A stretch of 64,000 nucleotides of DNA from CAZDXB01 sp964509335. GTDB lineage: Bacteria; Bacteroidota; Ignavibacteria; Kapaibacteriales; UBA2268. Shown in pieces: positions 40,536 through 48,230 of this stretch (positions are counted from its first letter, which is position 1; each line of letters opens with the position of its first letter). The translations under genes and the position numbers were made by a program. The stretch covers positions 81,417-145,416 of the forward strand of contig CAZDXB010000005.1 of NCBI GenBank assembly GCA_964509335.1. Direction: 5' to 3'. The notes under the pieces were generated by a model. That model saw only the letters and a program-made list of their open reading frames with translations, was not told the origin of the DNA and did not search any database.

Positions 40536-40839
40536 TACCCAGCGGCTTTTGTGAAAAATAAATACAAAAATAACTACTATAGTCTTTTAAGCAATAAGTT
40601 AAACTCAAAAAACGTTCCCCAAATTGATTCTTTAAATAGGCGCGCAGCCGCGACATCGCTTTAAATGTACGCGGAAATTTACGCTAATCTCCTATGAATA
40701 TTTTGGATTTTTGTATCAGTTTATTAAATTATATGTGTAAAAATTTACACACTTTTAAGAAAAATTAAAATAAAAGGAGGAATAGAAGGTCTAAAAGGAC
40801 TGGAATTAAGGAAGTAAGTTTTACAATTTTAAGCGATTA
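40536..40839. promoter_or_regulatory. Divergent intergenic region with operator-like dyad
   Basis: This 304-bp gap separates the APC permease (left) from the LysE-type exporter (right). At 40734-40751 is an 18-bp dyad with arms TGTGTAAA / TTTACACA around AA, which could bind a dimeric repressor. AGGAGG at 40777-40782 lies too far upstream to serve the annotated exporter start. No promoter consensus is clear and I see no small gene. Confidence 0.4.
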
Positions 40840-41562
40840 ATGATAGTAGCTTTACTTGCGGGATTTATAATAGGATATATTTTGGCGATTCCGCCGGGAC
40901 CGGTGGGGGTAACGGTTATGCGTTTAAGTCTGGACAAAGGCATAAAGCATAGCGTTTTGGCGGCTACCGGCGCTGGAACGATGGATTTTATATATTGTCT
41001 TATTATCGTATTCGCAACGTCGGCGATGTTAAGTTTAGCCAGCGGCTTTTTTAACGATTACCCTGTTCTTCTACTTGGATTTCAAATATTCGTCGTAGCG
41101 TCCGTTATTATTTACGGTATAGTAAATATTAAACTTAAAGATAAAATTGAGAATCCGGAAAAAAAACGACCTCCCAGTAAGTTTAAGTTTTTAAAAAAAC
41201 TATCGCATCGCGGTCCTTTCTTCCTCGGTATTGGAGTTGCGATTGCCAACGTCGCTAACCCGACCTTTTTACCTTCGCTCGCTTACATTACATTAAACGC
41301 CCATGAGTTCATCCTCGCTGACAGAAGCTTTTTGACTAATTTGACTTTTGCCTTTGCTTTTGGATTTGGGAATTCCGCTTGGCTATACACTGTTTCAAAG
41401 GTATTGGTTCATTATAAAGGACAGATGTCCACTAAGGTATTGGCTCGAATTCACCAATTCGCCGGCTACGCGTTAGTAGCCTTCGGAGCGGTTTTGGGTT
41501 ATAAAGTTTTTGCTTCCACTAATTGGAATGAGATTTTACGTTATGTATTCTCTTTTCAGTAA
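40840..41562 (+). CDS. LysE-family amino acid exporter
   Basis: The 240-residue protein has six hydrophobic segments. It has the LysE/RhtB hallmark GYILAIPPGPVGVTVMRLSL near the N terminus (about 12-31), followed by DKGIKHSVLAATGAGTMDFI. The family exports basic or neutral amino acids or derivatives. A central polar loop with EKKRPPSKFKFLKK separates the two halves. Its start has no strong ribosome-binding site within 12 bases. Confidence 0.87.
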   Translation: MIVALLAGFIIGYILAIPPGPVGVTVMRLSLDKGIKHSVLAATGAGTMDFIYCLIIVFATSAMLSLASGFFNDYPVLLLGFQIFVVASVIIYGIVNIKLKDKIENPEKKRPPSKFKFLKKLSHRGPFFLGIGVAIANVANPTFLPSLAYITLNAHEFILADRSFLTNLTFAFAFGFGNSAWLYTVSKVLVHYKGQMSTKVLARIHQFAGYALVAFGAVLGYKVFASTNWNEILRYVFSFQ

Positions 41563-41585
41563 ACGAAAAACGGAAAACTGAAATA

Positions 41586-42212
41586 TTATCTTTTGTCGAA
41601 ATGTTGATAGTCTTTTAGCGATTTAAAATCGCCGCCCCATCGCCAACCTCTTTCTTTAAATGCTTTGACTATTGCGCCGTTTGCCTTTAAAGTTCCGGGA
41701 ATATTAGGGTCGTATTGGGCGCCCTTTGGAGCTATCCTGCCGCTTTTGTAAACGGCGGGGTTGTTGAACGGGTTGATGTCGATAGCTCTTCCGAAAGCGT
41801 GGTTGGAAAGTCGCTTCGTTCCGGCGATTGTTCTATAGCAGAAAGCCGAGGTATTGTTGTCAGCCATAGACGCGTTGTCCGACCAGTCGTATTCAACTAT
41901 GGGAATAGCTCTCGCTATTGGGAACTTTTCTTTTTTGATAATGTCGAATATCTCGACTAGGTCTTTTTTCAGAACTTTGTTAATAACGAGCTGCCCTCTG
42001 TGCAACTTTCCGTCGAAGGAATAGTATTCGACGTCGATAATAACAAGCTCGTCGATAATTTTTTTAGGCGCGTCGGTATTTTTGATTGATTCCTCAAAAG
42101 TCATATCCGAATCTACTATGACTTTGCTTTTCGACGCTAATTGCGAGAACCCAAGCAGCAAGAACAAAACGAAAGCTATAGATTCGCTCCAAATATTATG
42201 TTTGTTTTTCAT
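41586..42212 (-). CDS. M15-family peptidase (D-Ala-D-Ala carboxypeptidase / L,D-endopeptidase-like)
   Basis: A zinc peptidase acting on peptidoglycan stem peptides. A signal peptide (about 1-25) leads to the catalytic domain: the zinc-binding segment NHAFGRAIDINPFNNPAVYK (H-x6-D), the conserved FKERGWRWGGDFKSLKDYQH and final HFDKR (third zinc His). Serine and arginine conserved in the family are present in SMADNNTSAFCYR. The start at ATG 42212 has GGAGG 13 bases upstream; the frame upstream lacks a start and overlaps the divergent TPR gene. Confidence 0.85.
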   Translation of the reverse strand: MKNKHNIWSESIAFVLFLLLGFSQLASKSKVIVDSDMTFEESIKNTDAPKKIIDELVIIDVEYYSFDGKLHRGQLVINKVLKKDLVEIFDIIKKEKFPIARAIPIVEYDWSDNASMADNNTSAFCYRTIAGTKRLSNHAFGRAIDINPFNNPAVYKSGRIAPKGAQYDPNIPGTLKANGAIVKAFKERGWRWGGDFKSLKDYQHFDKR

Positions 42213-42309
42213 AACTAAATAAAAATCCTCCTTTAGCTTAAAGTTTATTTTTTTATCTTTGAAAATACAAAGATGAAAATTAAATAAGTAATAAAAAAAT
42301 AAAAAGAAG

Positions 42310-43131
42310 ATGGCTAAAAAGAAGGGAAAAGCGGACGCCAAGCGAAGACCGGGAAAATATTCGAGCGGCGAGCGCGATCCGAAGAAAAAAGAAGAAAAAT
42401 TTGAATTCAGCTTTAGAAACAAAAAGTTTAGAGCGGCGCTGCCGTTTATTGTAGCCGCGCTGGTATATTGGTGGATTTGGATTGTTCCTACGGGGGAAAA
42501 AGTCAAGGACCCTTGGTACGCCGCGGTTCATTTAGTAGATTCGGCTCGCAAGACGAATAATCCGAAATTAAAGACGGAGCTTTTAAATAAAGGCGGGAAC
42601 GAGCTTAAACGATTAGTCGCGGAGCATCCTTATCACGCTCGAATACATTTTTTTCTCGGCTACTATTATTTCGCCAAAAAGAATTGGGACTCTGCGTTAG
42701 TTAAACTAAAAAAAGCGGCGAAAATGGACAGCGGAGCGACTATAAATCCCGTTTGGCATCAAGCGAACGAATTAATAGTTAAGGCGGCGGTCAATAAAAG
42801 CCTGGCTTTGCGGAATCAAAACAAACCTCAAGAAGCTTTAAATGTGTTGTTAAACGCTTCAAAATACGGACAAAACAATCCCGTATTGAATAAATTCATT
42901 GGAGACGCTTACTTCAGAAAGGGAGAATACGATTTAGCTTTGAAGTATTTTCTCCATAGCTATAAGTTTAATCAAAAGGACGCGGATTTGTGCAATATGA
43001 TTGGGGTTCTTTATAAATATCGCAACGATTTGAACCGCGCGGCGTCTTTCTTTAAAACGGCTTTGCGGCTTAATACTAATCATAAAGCCGCCAAGCAAAA
43101 TCTCTCCTCTTTGAAAAACCAAATAAACTGA
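42310..43131 (+). CDS. Membrane-anchored TPR protein
   Basis: The N-terminal 35 residues are very basic (MAKKKGKADAKRRPGKYSSG). A single membrane helix (about 43-62, ALPFIVAALVYWWIWIVPTG) follows, with the rest outside the cytoplasm by the positive-inside rule. The remainder (about 100-270) has at least four TPR-like helix pairs, for example RIHFFLGYYYFAKKNWDSAL and KFIGDAYFRKGEYDLALKYF. It likely serves as an envelope scaffold. It ends about 90 bp before infC, so may lie upstream in the same transcript. Confidence 0.8.
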   Translation: MAKKKGKADAKRRPGKYSSGERDPKKKEEKFEFSFRNKKFRAALPFIVAALVYWWIWIVPTGEKVKDPWYAAVHLVDSARKTNNPKLKTELLNKGGNELKRLVAEHPYHARIHFFLGYYYFAKKNWDSALVKLKKAAKMDSGATINPVWHQANELIVKAAVNKSLALRNQNKPQEALNVLLNASKYGQNNPVLNKFIGDAYFRKGEYDLALKYFLHSYKFNQKDADLCNMIGVLYKYRNDLNRAASFFKTALRLNTNHKAAKQNLSSLKNQIN

Positions 43132-43217
43132 CAATTTAATCAAAATAATTTTTTATTTTAACTTATAACTTTTAAATTTGTAAACTTAAGTAATTTGTAT
43201 AAAAAAAAAGGTTATAA

Positions 43218-43820
43218 TTGAAATTTCCATCTTTTGCATATTTCGCGCAGCGTTCGCACGGAGGCGGGCGCAAGGATAAGAAGCAAAGAGTAAGAGTCAA
43301 CAACGAAATCAGAGCGAAACAAATTAGAGTCGTGGACGGCGAAGGGGGAATGCTCGGGGTTATGGATCCGAAAGAAGCGATGCGAATCGCCAAAGAAAGG
43401 GAGTTGGATTTAGTCGAGGTAGCTCCGAAAGCGAACCCCCCTGTTTGCAAGATAATAGACTTCGGTAAATTCAAATACGAGCAACAAAAGAAGGAGAAGT
43501 TGCAGAAAAAGAAACAGCACACTCAACAGTTGAAAGAATTGAGGTTTAAATGGCGAATAGACACGCACGACTTTAATTTTAAGGTTAGGCACGCGAGACA
43601 ATTTTTAGAAGACGGCAACAAGGTAAAAGGCACAGTGTTTTTTAGAGGAAGAGAGATTGTTCATAAGGAGGTTGGCAGGAAAGTATTAGAAAATTTCATC
43701 GACGCTTTGATGGATATTGCAAAAATAGACCAACCGATTAAAAGCGAGGGTAAAACCTTGCAAGCGATAATGGCTCCCGATAAAGGAAAAATAAAAAGCA
43801 AAGGGAAAAGTAAAAAGTAA
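43218..43820 (+). CDS. infC: Translation initiation factor IF-3
   Basis: IF-3 prevents premature subunit joining and checks the start codon. The N domain has RVRVNNEIRAKQIRVVDGEG and DPKEAMRIAKERELDLVEVA (about 28-75), a basic linker follows (KFKYEQQKKEKLQKKKQ), and the C domain spans residues 95-180. A stop codon (TAA) immediately precedes TTG 43218, so no ATG is possible at the N terminus; TTG is the only in-frame start. Rare infC starts are a known autoregulatory device. It heads the classic infC-rpmI-rplT cluster. Confidence 0.93.
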   Translation: MKFPSFAYFAQRSHGGGRKDKKQRVRVNNEIRAKQIRVVDGEGGMLGVMDPKEAMRIAKERELDLVEVAPKANPPVCKIIDFGKFKYEQQKKEKLQKKKQHTQQLKELRFKWRIDTHDFNFKVRHARQFLEDGNKVKGTVFFRGREIVHKEVGRKVLENFIDALMDIAKIDQPIKSEGKTLQAIMAPDKGKIKSKGKSKK

Positions 43821-43851
43821 TTGTAAAATAAAATAGTTGCGGAGACGTACG

Positions 43852-44049
43852 ATGCCAAAAATGAAGACGAACTGCTCGGCAAAGAAAAGGTTCAAAAAGA
43901 CCGCTACCGGACAGTATAAAAGAAAAAAAGCTTATAAAAGTCATATATTGACGAAGAAAACAAGAAAGCGTAAAAGAGAACTTGGAAAATCGACTATAGT
44001 GGATAAAGTCGATAAGAAGAAAGTTCAGAAGTTATTAGCTCAAGGATAA
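43852..44049 (+). CDS. rpmI: Ribosomal protein bL35
   Basis: The 65-residue basic protein of the large subunit starts MPKMKTNCSAKKRFKKTATG and contains the conserved SHILTKKTRKRKREL. ATG 43852 follows GGAG nine bases upstream and gives the normal L35 length; a TTG five codons upstream would add an unusual leader. It is 31 bp after infC. Confidence 0.95.
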   Translation: MPKMKTNCSAKKRFKKTATGQYKRKKAYKSHILTKKTRKRKRELGKSTIVDKVDKKKVQKLLAQG

Positions 44050-44129
44050 ACAATTATATATATAGGCGAAAGGGGCGTTCAGCGAGGCTCTCCCTAAGCC
44101 TTTTTTGTTAAATTAAACGGAGAATTATT

Positions 44130-44471
44130 ATGAGAGCGTCAAACAAAGTAGCTTCGCGCCGAAAAAGAAAGAAGTTATTTAAAAACACCAAGGGTTACTG
44201 GGGCGCGAGGAAGAACGTTTACACAATAGCGAAGCATCATTACGAAAAGGGATTGCTTCACGCTTACAAAGACCGAAAGCTAAAGAAGAGAAATTTCCGA
44301 AGATTATGGATTACTAGAATTAACGCCGCCGCCAGAGAGAACGGCACAACTTATTCGAGATTAATCAACGGCTTAAACAAAAATAATATCGAGATAAACC
44401 GTAAAGTTCTCGCGGATTTGGCGATGAACAACAAGCAGGCTTTCGCCGAAATCGTCGAGCAAGCTAAGTAA
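44130..44471 (+). CDS. rplT: Ribosomal protein bL20
   Basis: A large-subunit assembly protein of 113 residues (typical 114-118), starting MRASNKVASRRKRKKLFKNT, with the conserved KGYWGARKNVYTIAK and RRLWITRINAAARENGTTYS. bL20 normally represses its own operon by binding the leader RNA. The 80 bases before it (44050-44129) contain a short GGCT...AGCC stem followed by TTTTTT at 44093-44107, a possible attenuator, and a GGAG site at 44121-44124. Confidence 0.95.
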   Translation: MRASNKVASRRKRKKLFKNTKGYWGARKNVYTIAKHHYEKGLLHAYKDRKLKKRNFRRLWITRINAAARENGTTYSRLINGLNKNNIEINRKVLADLAMNNKQAFAEIVEQAK

Positions 44472-44514
44472 GCGATAGATTCCGAGTTTGAATATTATAC
44501 TAACGGAAAGTTTT

Positions 44515-45528
44515 ATGCTTGAAGAGATAAAGAAAGTCGGACAAGAAGCGTTGGATAAGCTTAACAAGATTAAATCCGCTTCCGAGCTGGACGATTTCCG
44601 TCTCGAATATTTAGTTAAAAAAGGGAAAATACAGTCTCTTTTCGCTAAGATGCGCGAAGTTCCCGACGAGGAAAAGCCGCAAGTCGGCAAAGAGCTAAAT
44701 AAATTAAAAAACGAGATTGAAAACGGTTTTAAGAAGCTAAGCGTTAAATTTAGTAGCGAGGCGGAATCAACTCCCGACGTGGATTTGTCGCTGCCGGGCA
44801 GGAGGAATTTCAGGGGTTCTTATCATCCCGTGATTCAAATCATCGACACGATGACGGAGATTTTCAAGGAACTCGGGTTCGACGTCGCCGAAGGACCGGA
44901 TATCGAGGACGATTTTCATAATTTCGACGCTTTGAATTTCCCCCCAAATCATCCGGCGCGAGATATGCAGGACACCTTTTTCTTAGCTTCGGGCGAAGAT
45001 TTGCTATTGCGGACGCATACCTCGCCCGCGCAAATAAGAGTTATGAGGAAGCAGAAGCCCCCGATTCGATGTATTATTCCCGGCAGAGTTTATCGAAATG
45101 AAGCGATAAGCGCGCGCTCTTTGGCGGAATTTCATCAAATCGAAGGTTTATATATTAACGAAAAAGTTTCTTTAGCGGAATTAAAGGGAACTTTAATATC
45201 TTTTTCCAAGAAGATGTACGGCGAGGACTCTGAATTTCGCTTTAGACCGTCGTTCTTTCCTTTTACGGAGCCGAGCGCGGAATTAGATATTTCCTGCTTT
45301 CTATGCGGCGGAGAGGGTTGCCGAATATGCAAGCATACCGGATGGTTGGAAATAGCCGGTTGCGGTATGGTTCATCCCAACGTTCTGGAGGCGGGAGGAA
45401 TCGATTCCGAAAAATATACGGGATACGCTTTTGGTTTTGGCATTGAGCGAGTAGCTATGCTTAGAACCGGCGTGGACGACATCAGAGTCTTTTACGAGAA
45501 CGATTTACGGGCGTTGAAGCAGTTTTAG
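44515..45528 (+). CDS. pheS: Phenylalanyl-tRNA synthetase alpha subunit
   Basis: The catalytic class II subunit of the (alpha-beta)2 enzyme. It has an N-terminal helical arm (about 1-90), motif 1 around GSYHPVIQIIDTMTEIFKEL, motif 2 with IIPGRVYRNEAISARSLAEF (about 185-204) and motif 3 in YAFGFGIERVAMLRTGVDDI. ATG 44515 is chosen over TTG 44488 for normal length (337). The beta-subunit gene pheT, which usually follows, is not downstream; a terminator-like hairpin and an unrelated gene come instead. Confidence 0.95.
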   Translation: MLEEIKKVGQEALDKLNKIKSASELDDFRLEYLVKKGKIQSLFAKMREVPDEEKPQVGKELNKLKNEIENGFKKLSVKFSSEAESTPDVDLSLPGRRNFRGSYHPVIQIIDTMTEIFKELGFDVAEGPDIEDDFHNFDALNFPPNHPARDMQDTFFLASGEDLLLRTHTSPAQIRVMRKQKPPIRCIIPGRVYRNEAISARSLAEFHQIEGLYINEKVSLAELKGTLISFSKKMYGEDSEFRFRPSFFPFTEPSAELDISCFLCGGEGCRICKHTGWLEIAGCGMVHPNVLEAGGIDSEKYTGYAFGFGIERVAMLRTGVDDIRVFYENDLRALKQF

Positions 45529-45560
45529 GAATATAAAAAGCCGCTAGAATAATTGCGGCC

Positions 45561-45578
45561 GGAGACGAGGGCGTCTCC
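45561..45578 (+). terminator. Probable terminator after pheS
   Basis: GGAGACG / CGTCTCC stem with an AGGG loop, followed by GTTACTTTTTTGG. It lies 33 bp after the pheS stop. The stem sequence is shared with a hairpin at 59636-59661, so it may be a dispersed repeat used as a terminator. Confidence 0.55.
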
Positions 45579-45702
45579 GTTACTTTTTTGGTAATCCCGC
45601 CGTTGTTATTGTTTTGTGATTAAAAAAACGAATTCGTAATTGCTTTCTGGCGCTACTTTTGATTAACAATCTCCTTTTTGGGATTTTAATGGGAGGTGTT
45701 TT

Positions 45703-45954
45703 ATGTCGATAGAAAGCGCCGAAAGCTTTTTGAGGAAAATGAAAGAAGACGAGGATTTCTGGATTCGTCATAATAGAGCGAAGACGAAAGAAGAGCGCGA
45801 ATTAATTATTAGGAACGCCGGATTCAATTTTAGCGAAGAAGAATTAAAAGCGGCGATAGATAAGCTAATAGAAAAAATGATAGCGAACCGCTACGATTCG
45901 ATTTGGCGCGTTCCAAAAAGCGGCGCCAAAGCGGGCGACGACTCCCAAAATTAA
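45703..45954 (+). CDS. Nif11-like small protein
   Basis: The 83 residues align with Nif11-type leader domains (N-terminal MSIESAESFLRKMKEDEDFW, then KEERELIIRNAGFNFSEEEL). In RiPP precursors this domain is a leader ending in GG or GA before a variable core. Here the tail is SIWRVPKSGAKAGDDSQN, with no double-glycine cleavage site, no Cys, and no modification enzyme nearby. It is therefore more likely a free-standing Nif11-domain protein. GGGAGG lies directly upstream of the ATG. Confidence 0.6.
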   Translation: MSIESAESFLRKMKEDEDFWIRHNRAKTKEERELIIRNAGFNFSEEELKAAIDKLIEKMIANRYDSIWRVPKSGAKAGDDSQN

Positions 45955-45982
45955 AGTTTGAGAGCCGTCTTTCCGCCGTATT

Positions 45983-46588
45983 CTATTTTATTCTTTCAAT
46001 TTTCATTTCAACTTTCTCTTTTGGAGAGGATTTCCCAACCGTGGGAACGTTTACTACTTTGTCCGCTACTTCCATTCCCTTTACGACTCTGCCGAAAACG
46101 GTGTATTTGCCGTCCAAACGCGAGTTGTCGTCAACCATAATAAAAAATTGGGAAGTCGCGCTGTTAATATCGCCGGATTTTCTCGCCATCGACACTATGC
46201 CTCTTTCGTGAGAAATGTCGCTGAATTCGGCGGGAACGGTTTTCTGACCGGGAGCGTCTCTCCCCCACATATTTTTCGGCTTATTTTTGGAATTGGGGCC
46301 TCCGCCTTGAATCATAAAACCGGGAATAACGCGATGAAAAGCGGTTCCGTCGTAAAAATTGATTTTCACTAGGCTGTCGAAGTTCGCGCAGGTTTTTGGA
46401 GCGACAGTCGGAAACGTTTCGATTATTATTTTGCCGAAAAACTCGTCGCCTTGGCTAACCGAGATTTCATAGCGCGGTTTGTCGGCGTTCTCTAAGTTTA
46501 AATCGTCCGCTTTTTCTCCGGAGGTTAAGATAGAACAAGAAAACGCGAATAAACTAAAGGCTAAAGCTAATATTGACATTTTTTCCAT
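45983..46588 (-). CDS. Cyclophilin-type peptidyl-prolyl isomerase, lipoprotein
   Basis: A proline isomerase of the envelope. The signal peptide ends in LFAFSC (lipobox Cys 18). Residues about 45-200 are the cyclophilin domain with NFDSLVKINFYDGTAFHRVI (catalytic Arg), PGFMIQGGGPNSKNKP, and SQFFIMVDDNSRLDGKYTVF. It follows a second cyclophilin gene by 33 bp; the ATG has AGGAG nine bases upstream. Last gene of the ctpA-uppP-cyclophilin operon. Confidence 0.92.
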   Translation of the reverse strand: MEKMSILALAFSLFAFSCSILTSGEKADDLNLENADKPRYEISVSQGDEFFGKIIIETFPTVAPKTCANFDSLVKINFYDGTAFHRVIPGFMIQGGGPNSKNKPKNMWGRDAPGQKTVPAEFSDISHERGIVSMARKSGDINSATSQFFIMVDDNSRLDGKYTVFGRVVKGMEVADKVVNVPTVGKSSPKEKVEMKIERIK

Positions 46589-46621
46589 AAATAACTCCTT
46601 TTTTTTATAAATAATTAAGTT

Positions 46622-47353
46622 TTAATCCACTTCGGGCGGTTTTATTAATTTTATGTTTATAGTCTTTATTCTTATTTCTTTTTTAGGAAGCCCGTCGTTT
46701 TCCCCTCTCGCGCTCTGCTCGACGGGGACGCTCGAAATTTTCTCGACAACGTTCATTCCTTCGACGACCTTTCCGAAAATCGTCCATTTGCGTTCTAGTT
46801 TCTTGGCTTCTTCCAAACAAATAAAAAACTGGCTGGCGTTAGTGTTCGGTCCTTTGTTAGCCATAGCTACGACTCCTTTTTCGTAGCCGCGGCGGTAACT
46901 CGGGCAGTTGGGATTTAATTCGTCGTCGATTTTTTCGCCGTAAAAGCTTTCGCCGCCGTAACCCCATTCGGATTTTCTGCTGGGGAACAGGGTCGTTCTG
47001 TCGCCGGTTTGAATTAAGAGGTCCTTAGCGACTCTATGGAATAACACGCCGTTGTAATAATTCATTTTAGCCAAACCAATAAAGTTAGCGACTGTTTCTG
47101 GAACGTCTTCGCCGAAGAGACCGATTTTGAAGTTGCCCATAGTAGTTTTAACTGCCGCGATATGCGTAACGACGGCGGTATCGGTCGGAGAAAGCGGCTT
47201 TATATTTTCCAATTCGCTATATTTCGGGGATTTGGAATCTCCGTCGATGTTTTTTAGCTCTCGATATTCTCTTCCGCCGCAATACGTTAAAATGGCTCCT
47301 AAGCATATCATAGCGGCGAAATAAGCGAAACGATATTTAGACGTTATTTTCAT
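46622..47353 (-). CDS. Cyclophilin-type peptidyl-prolyl isomerase, lipoprotein (second copy)
   Basis: The signal peptide ends in ILTYC (lipobox Cys 25). The catalytic domain (about 70-235) shows VANFIGLAKMNYYNGVLFHR, QTGDRTTLFPSRKSEWGYGG and the active-site segment NTNASQFFICLEEAKKLERK. Only moderately similar to the next gene, so the two are not a recent duplicate. Its ATG overlaps the uppP stop (ATGA), which proves co-transcription with uppP. Confidence 0.92.
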   Translation of the reverse strand: MKITSKYRFAYFAAMICLGAILTYCGGREYRELKNIDGDSKSPKYSELENIKPLSPTDTAVVTHIAAVKTTMGNFKIGLFGEDVPETVANFIGLAKMNYYNGVLFHRVAKDLLIQTGDRTTLFPSRKSEWGYGGESFYGEKIDDELNPNCPSYRRGYEKGVVAMANKGPNTNASQFFICLEEAKKLERKWTIFGKVVEGMNVVEKISSVPVEQSARGENDGLPKKEIRIKTINIKLIKPPEVD

Positions 47354-48198
47354 TCTATTATGTTAAAATATATGAACAACAAAATTAATAAACCGAGAGC
47401 GATTCTATAAATAATAAACGCGGCTGTCGTTCGGCTTTTAAGAAATTTTAGCAAAAAGTCTATAGCGAAGTAACCGGATACCGCCGCTACAGCCGTCGAA
47501 ACTATTATTTTACCAAATTGGTCCATCGTAAGGTATTCGAGAGACAAATAAAATTCCAAAACTCCGCTTGCGAACACCGCCGGAACGCTAAGCAAAAACG
47601 AGAATCTGGCGGCGGCTTCTCTTTTAACGCCCAAGAATAATCCCGCCGTAATAGTCGTTCCCGAGCGTGAAGAGCCGGGGATAAGCGCCAAGCATTGAGC
47701 GAAGCCGATAATTAAAGCGTCCCAAACGCCGATTTTGTCGATAGATTTTCTGAATTTGCCCGTTTTCTCGGCTAAGGCTAATATTAACGCTAATACAATT
47801 AAACTAGAAGCGATTACCGTTAGGTTTTTCGTGAACGCGCCTTGGATAAAATCCTTAAACGCTAAGCCGATTATTACAATAGGAATAGTTCCGACTATAA
47901 TAAGCCAGCCCATTTTTGAATCTTGGCTTTGTCGGCGGAATTTTACGGCGTTTTTCCCGACGTTTTCTTTTAAAAAAGCCTCAGGAACGCGCTTCAATTC
48001 TTTTGAGAAATACACTAAAACCGCTACGAGCGTTCCGAGTTGAATGACGGCAATAAAAGCCGTCCATTTTTCCGGGCTGTCGGGATTAATCAAGCCGAAT
48101 AATTTACCGGCAACAGTCAAATGCGCCGTGCTGCTAATCGGTATAAATTCGCTTAATCCTTGCAATAGACCGAGAATAATCGCTTCGATATAATCCAT
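47350..48198 (-). CDS. uppP: Undecaprenyl-diphosphatase UppP
   Basis: The enzyme recycles the C55 lipid carrier of peptidoglycan synthesis. The 282-residue membrane protein carries the two conserved loops: GLLQGLSEFIPISSTAHLTV (about 10-29; Glu and Ser motif) and ALIPGSSRSGTTITAGLFLG (about 170-189; Arg-containing). Six to eight hydrophobic helices follow. It is 32 bp after ctpA and overlaps the cyclophilin gene by 4 bp. Confidence 0.95.
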   Translation of the reverse strand: MDYIEAIILGLLQGLSEFIPISSTAHLTVAGKLFGLINPDSPEKWTAFIAVIQLGTLVAVLVYFSKELKRVPEAFLKENVGKNAVKFRRQSQDSKMGWLIIVGTIPIVIIGLAFKDFIQGAFTKNLTVIASSLIVLALILALAEKTGKFRKSIDKIGVWDALIIGFAQCLALIPGSSRSGTTITAGLFLGVKREAAARFSFLLSVPAVFASGVLEFYLSLEYLTMDQFGKIIVSTAVAAVSGYFAIDFLLKFLKSRTTAAFIIYRIALGLLILLFIYFNIIE

Positions 48199-48230
48199 TC
48201 GCTTTCCTTAATTTTGTTTGCCGGCGCGGT

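Noticed and set aside
42213..42506. N-terminal extension of the M15 peptidase
   Set aside because: No start codon gives a sensible product; it runs antisense through the start of the TPR gene, and ATG 42212 opens a proper signal peptide.
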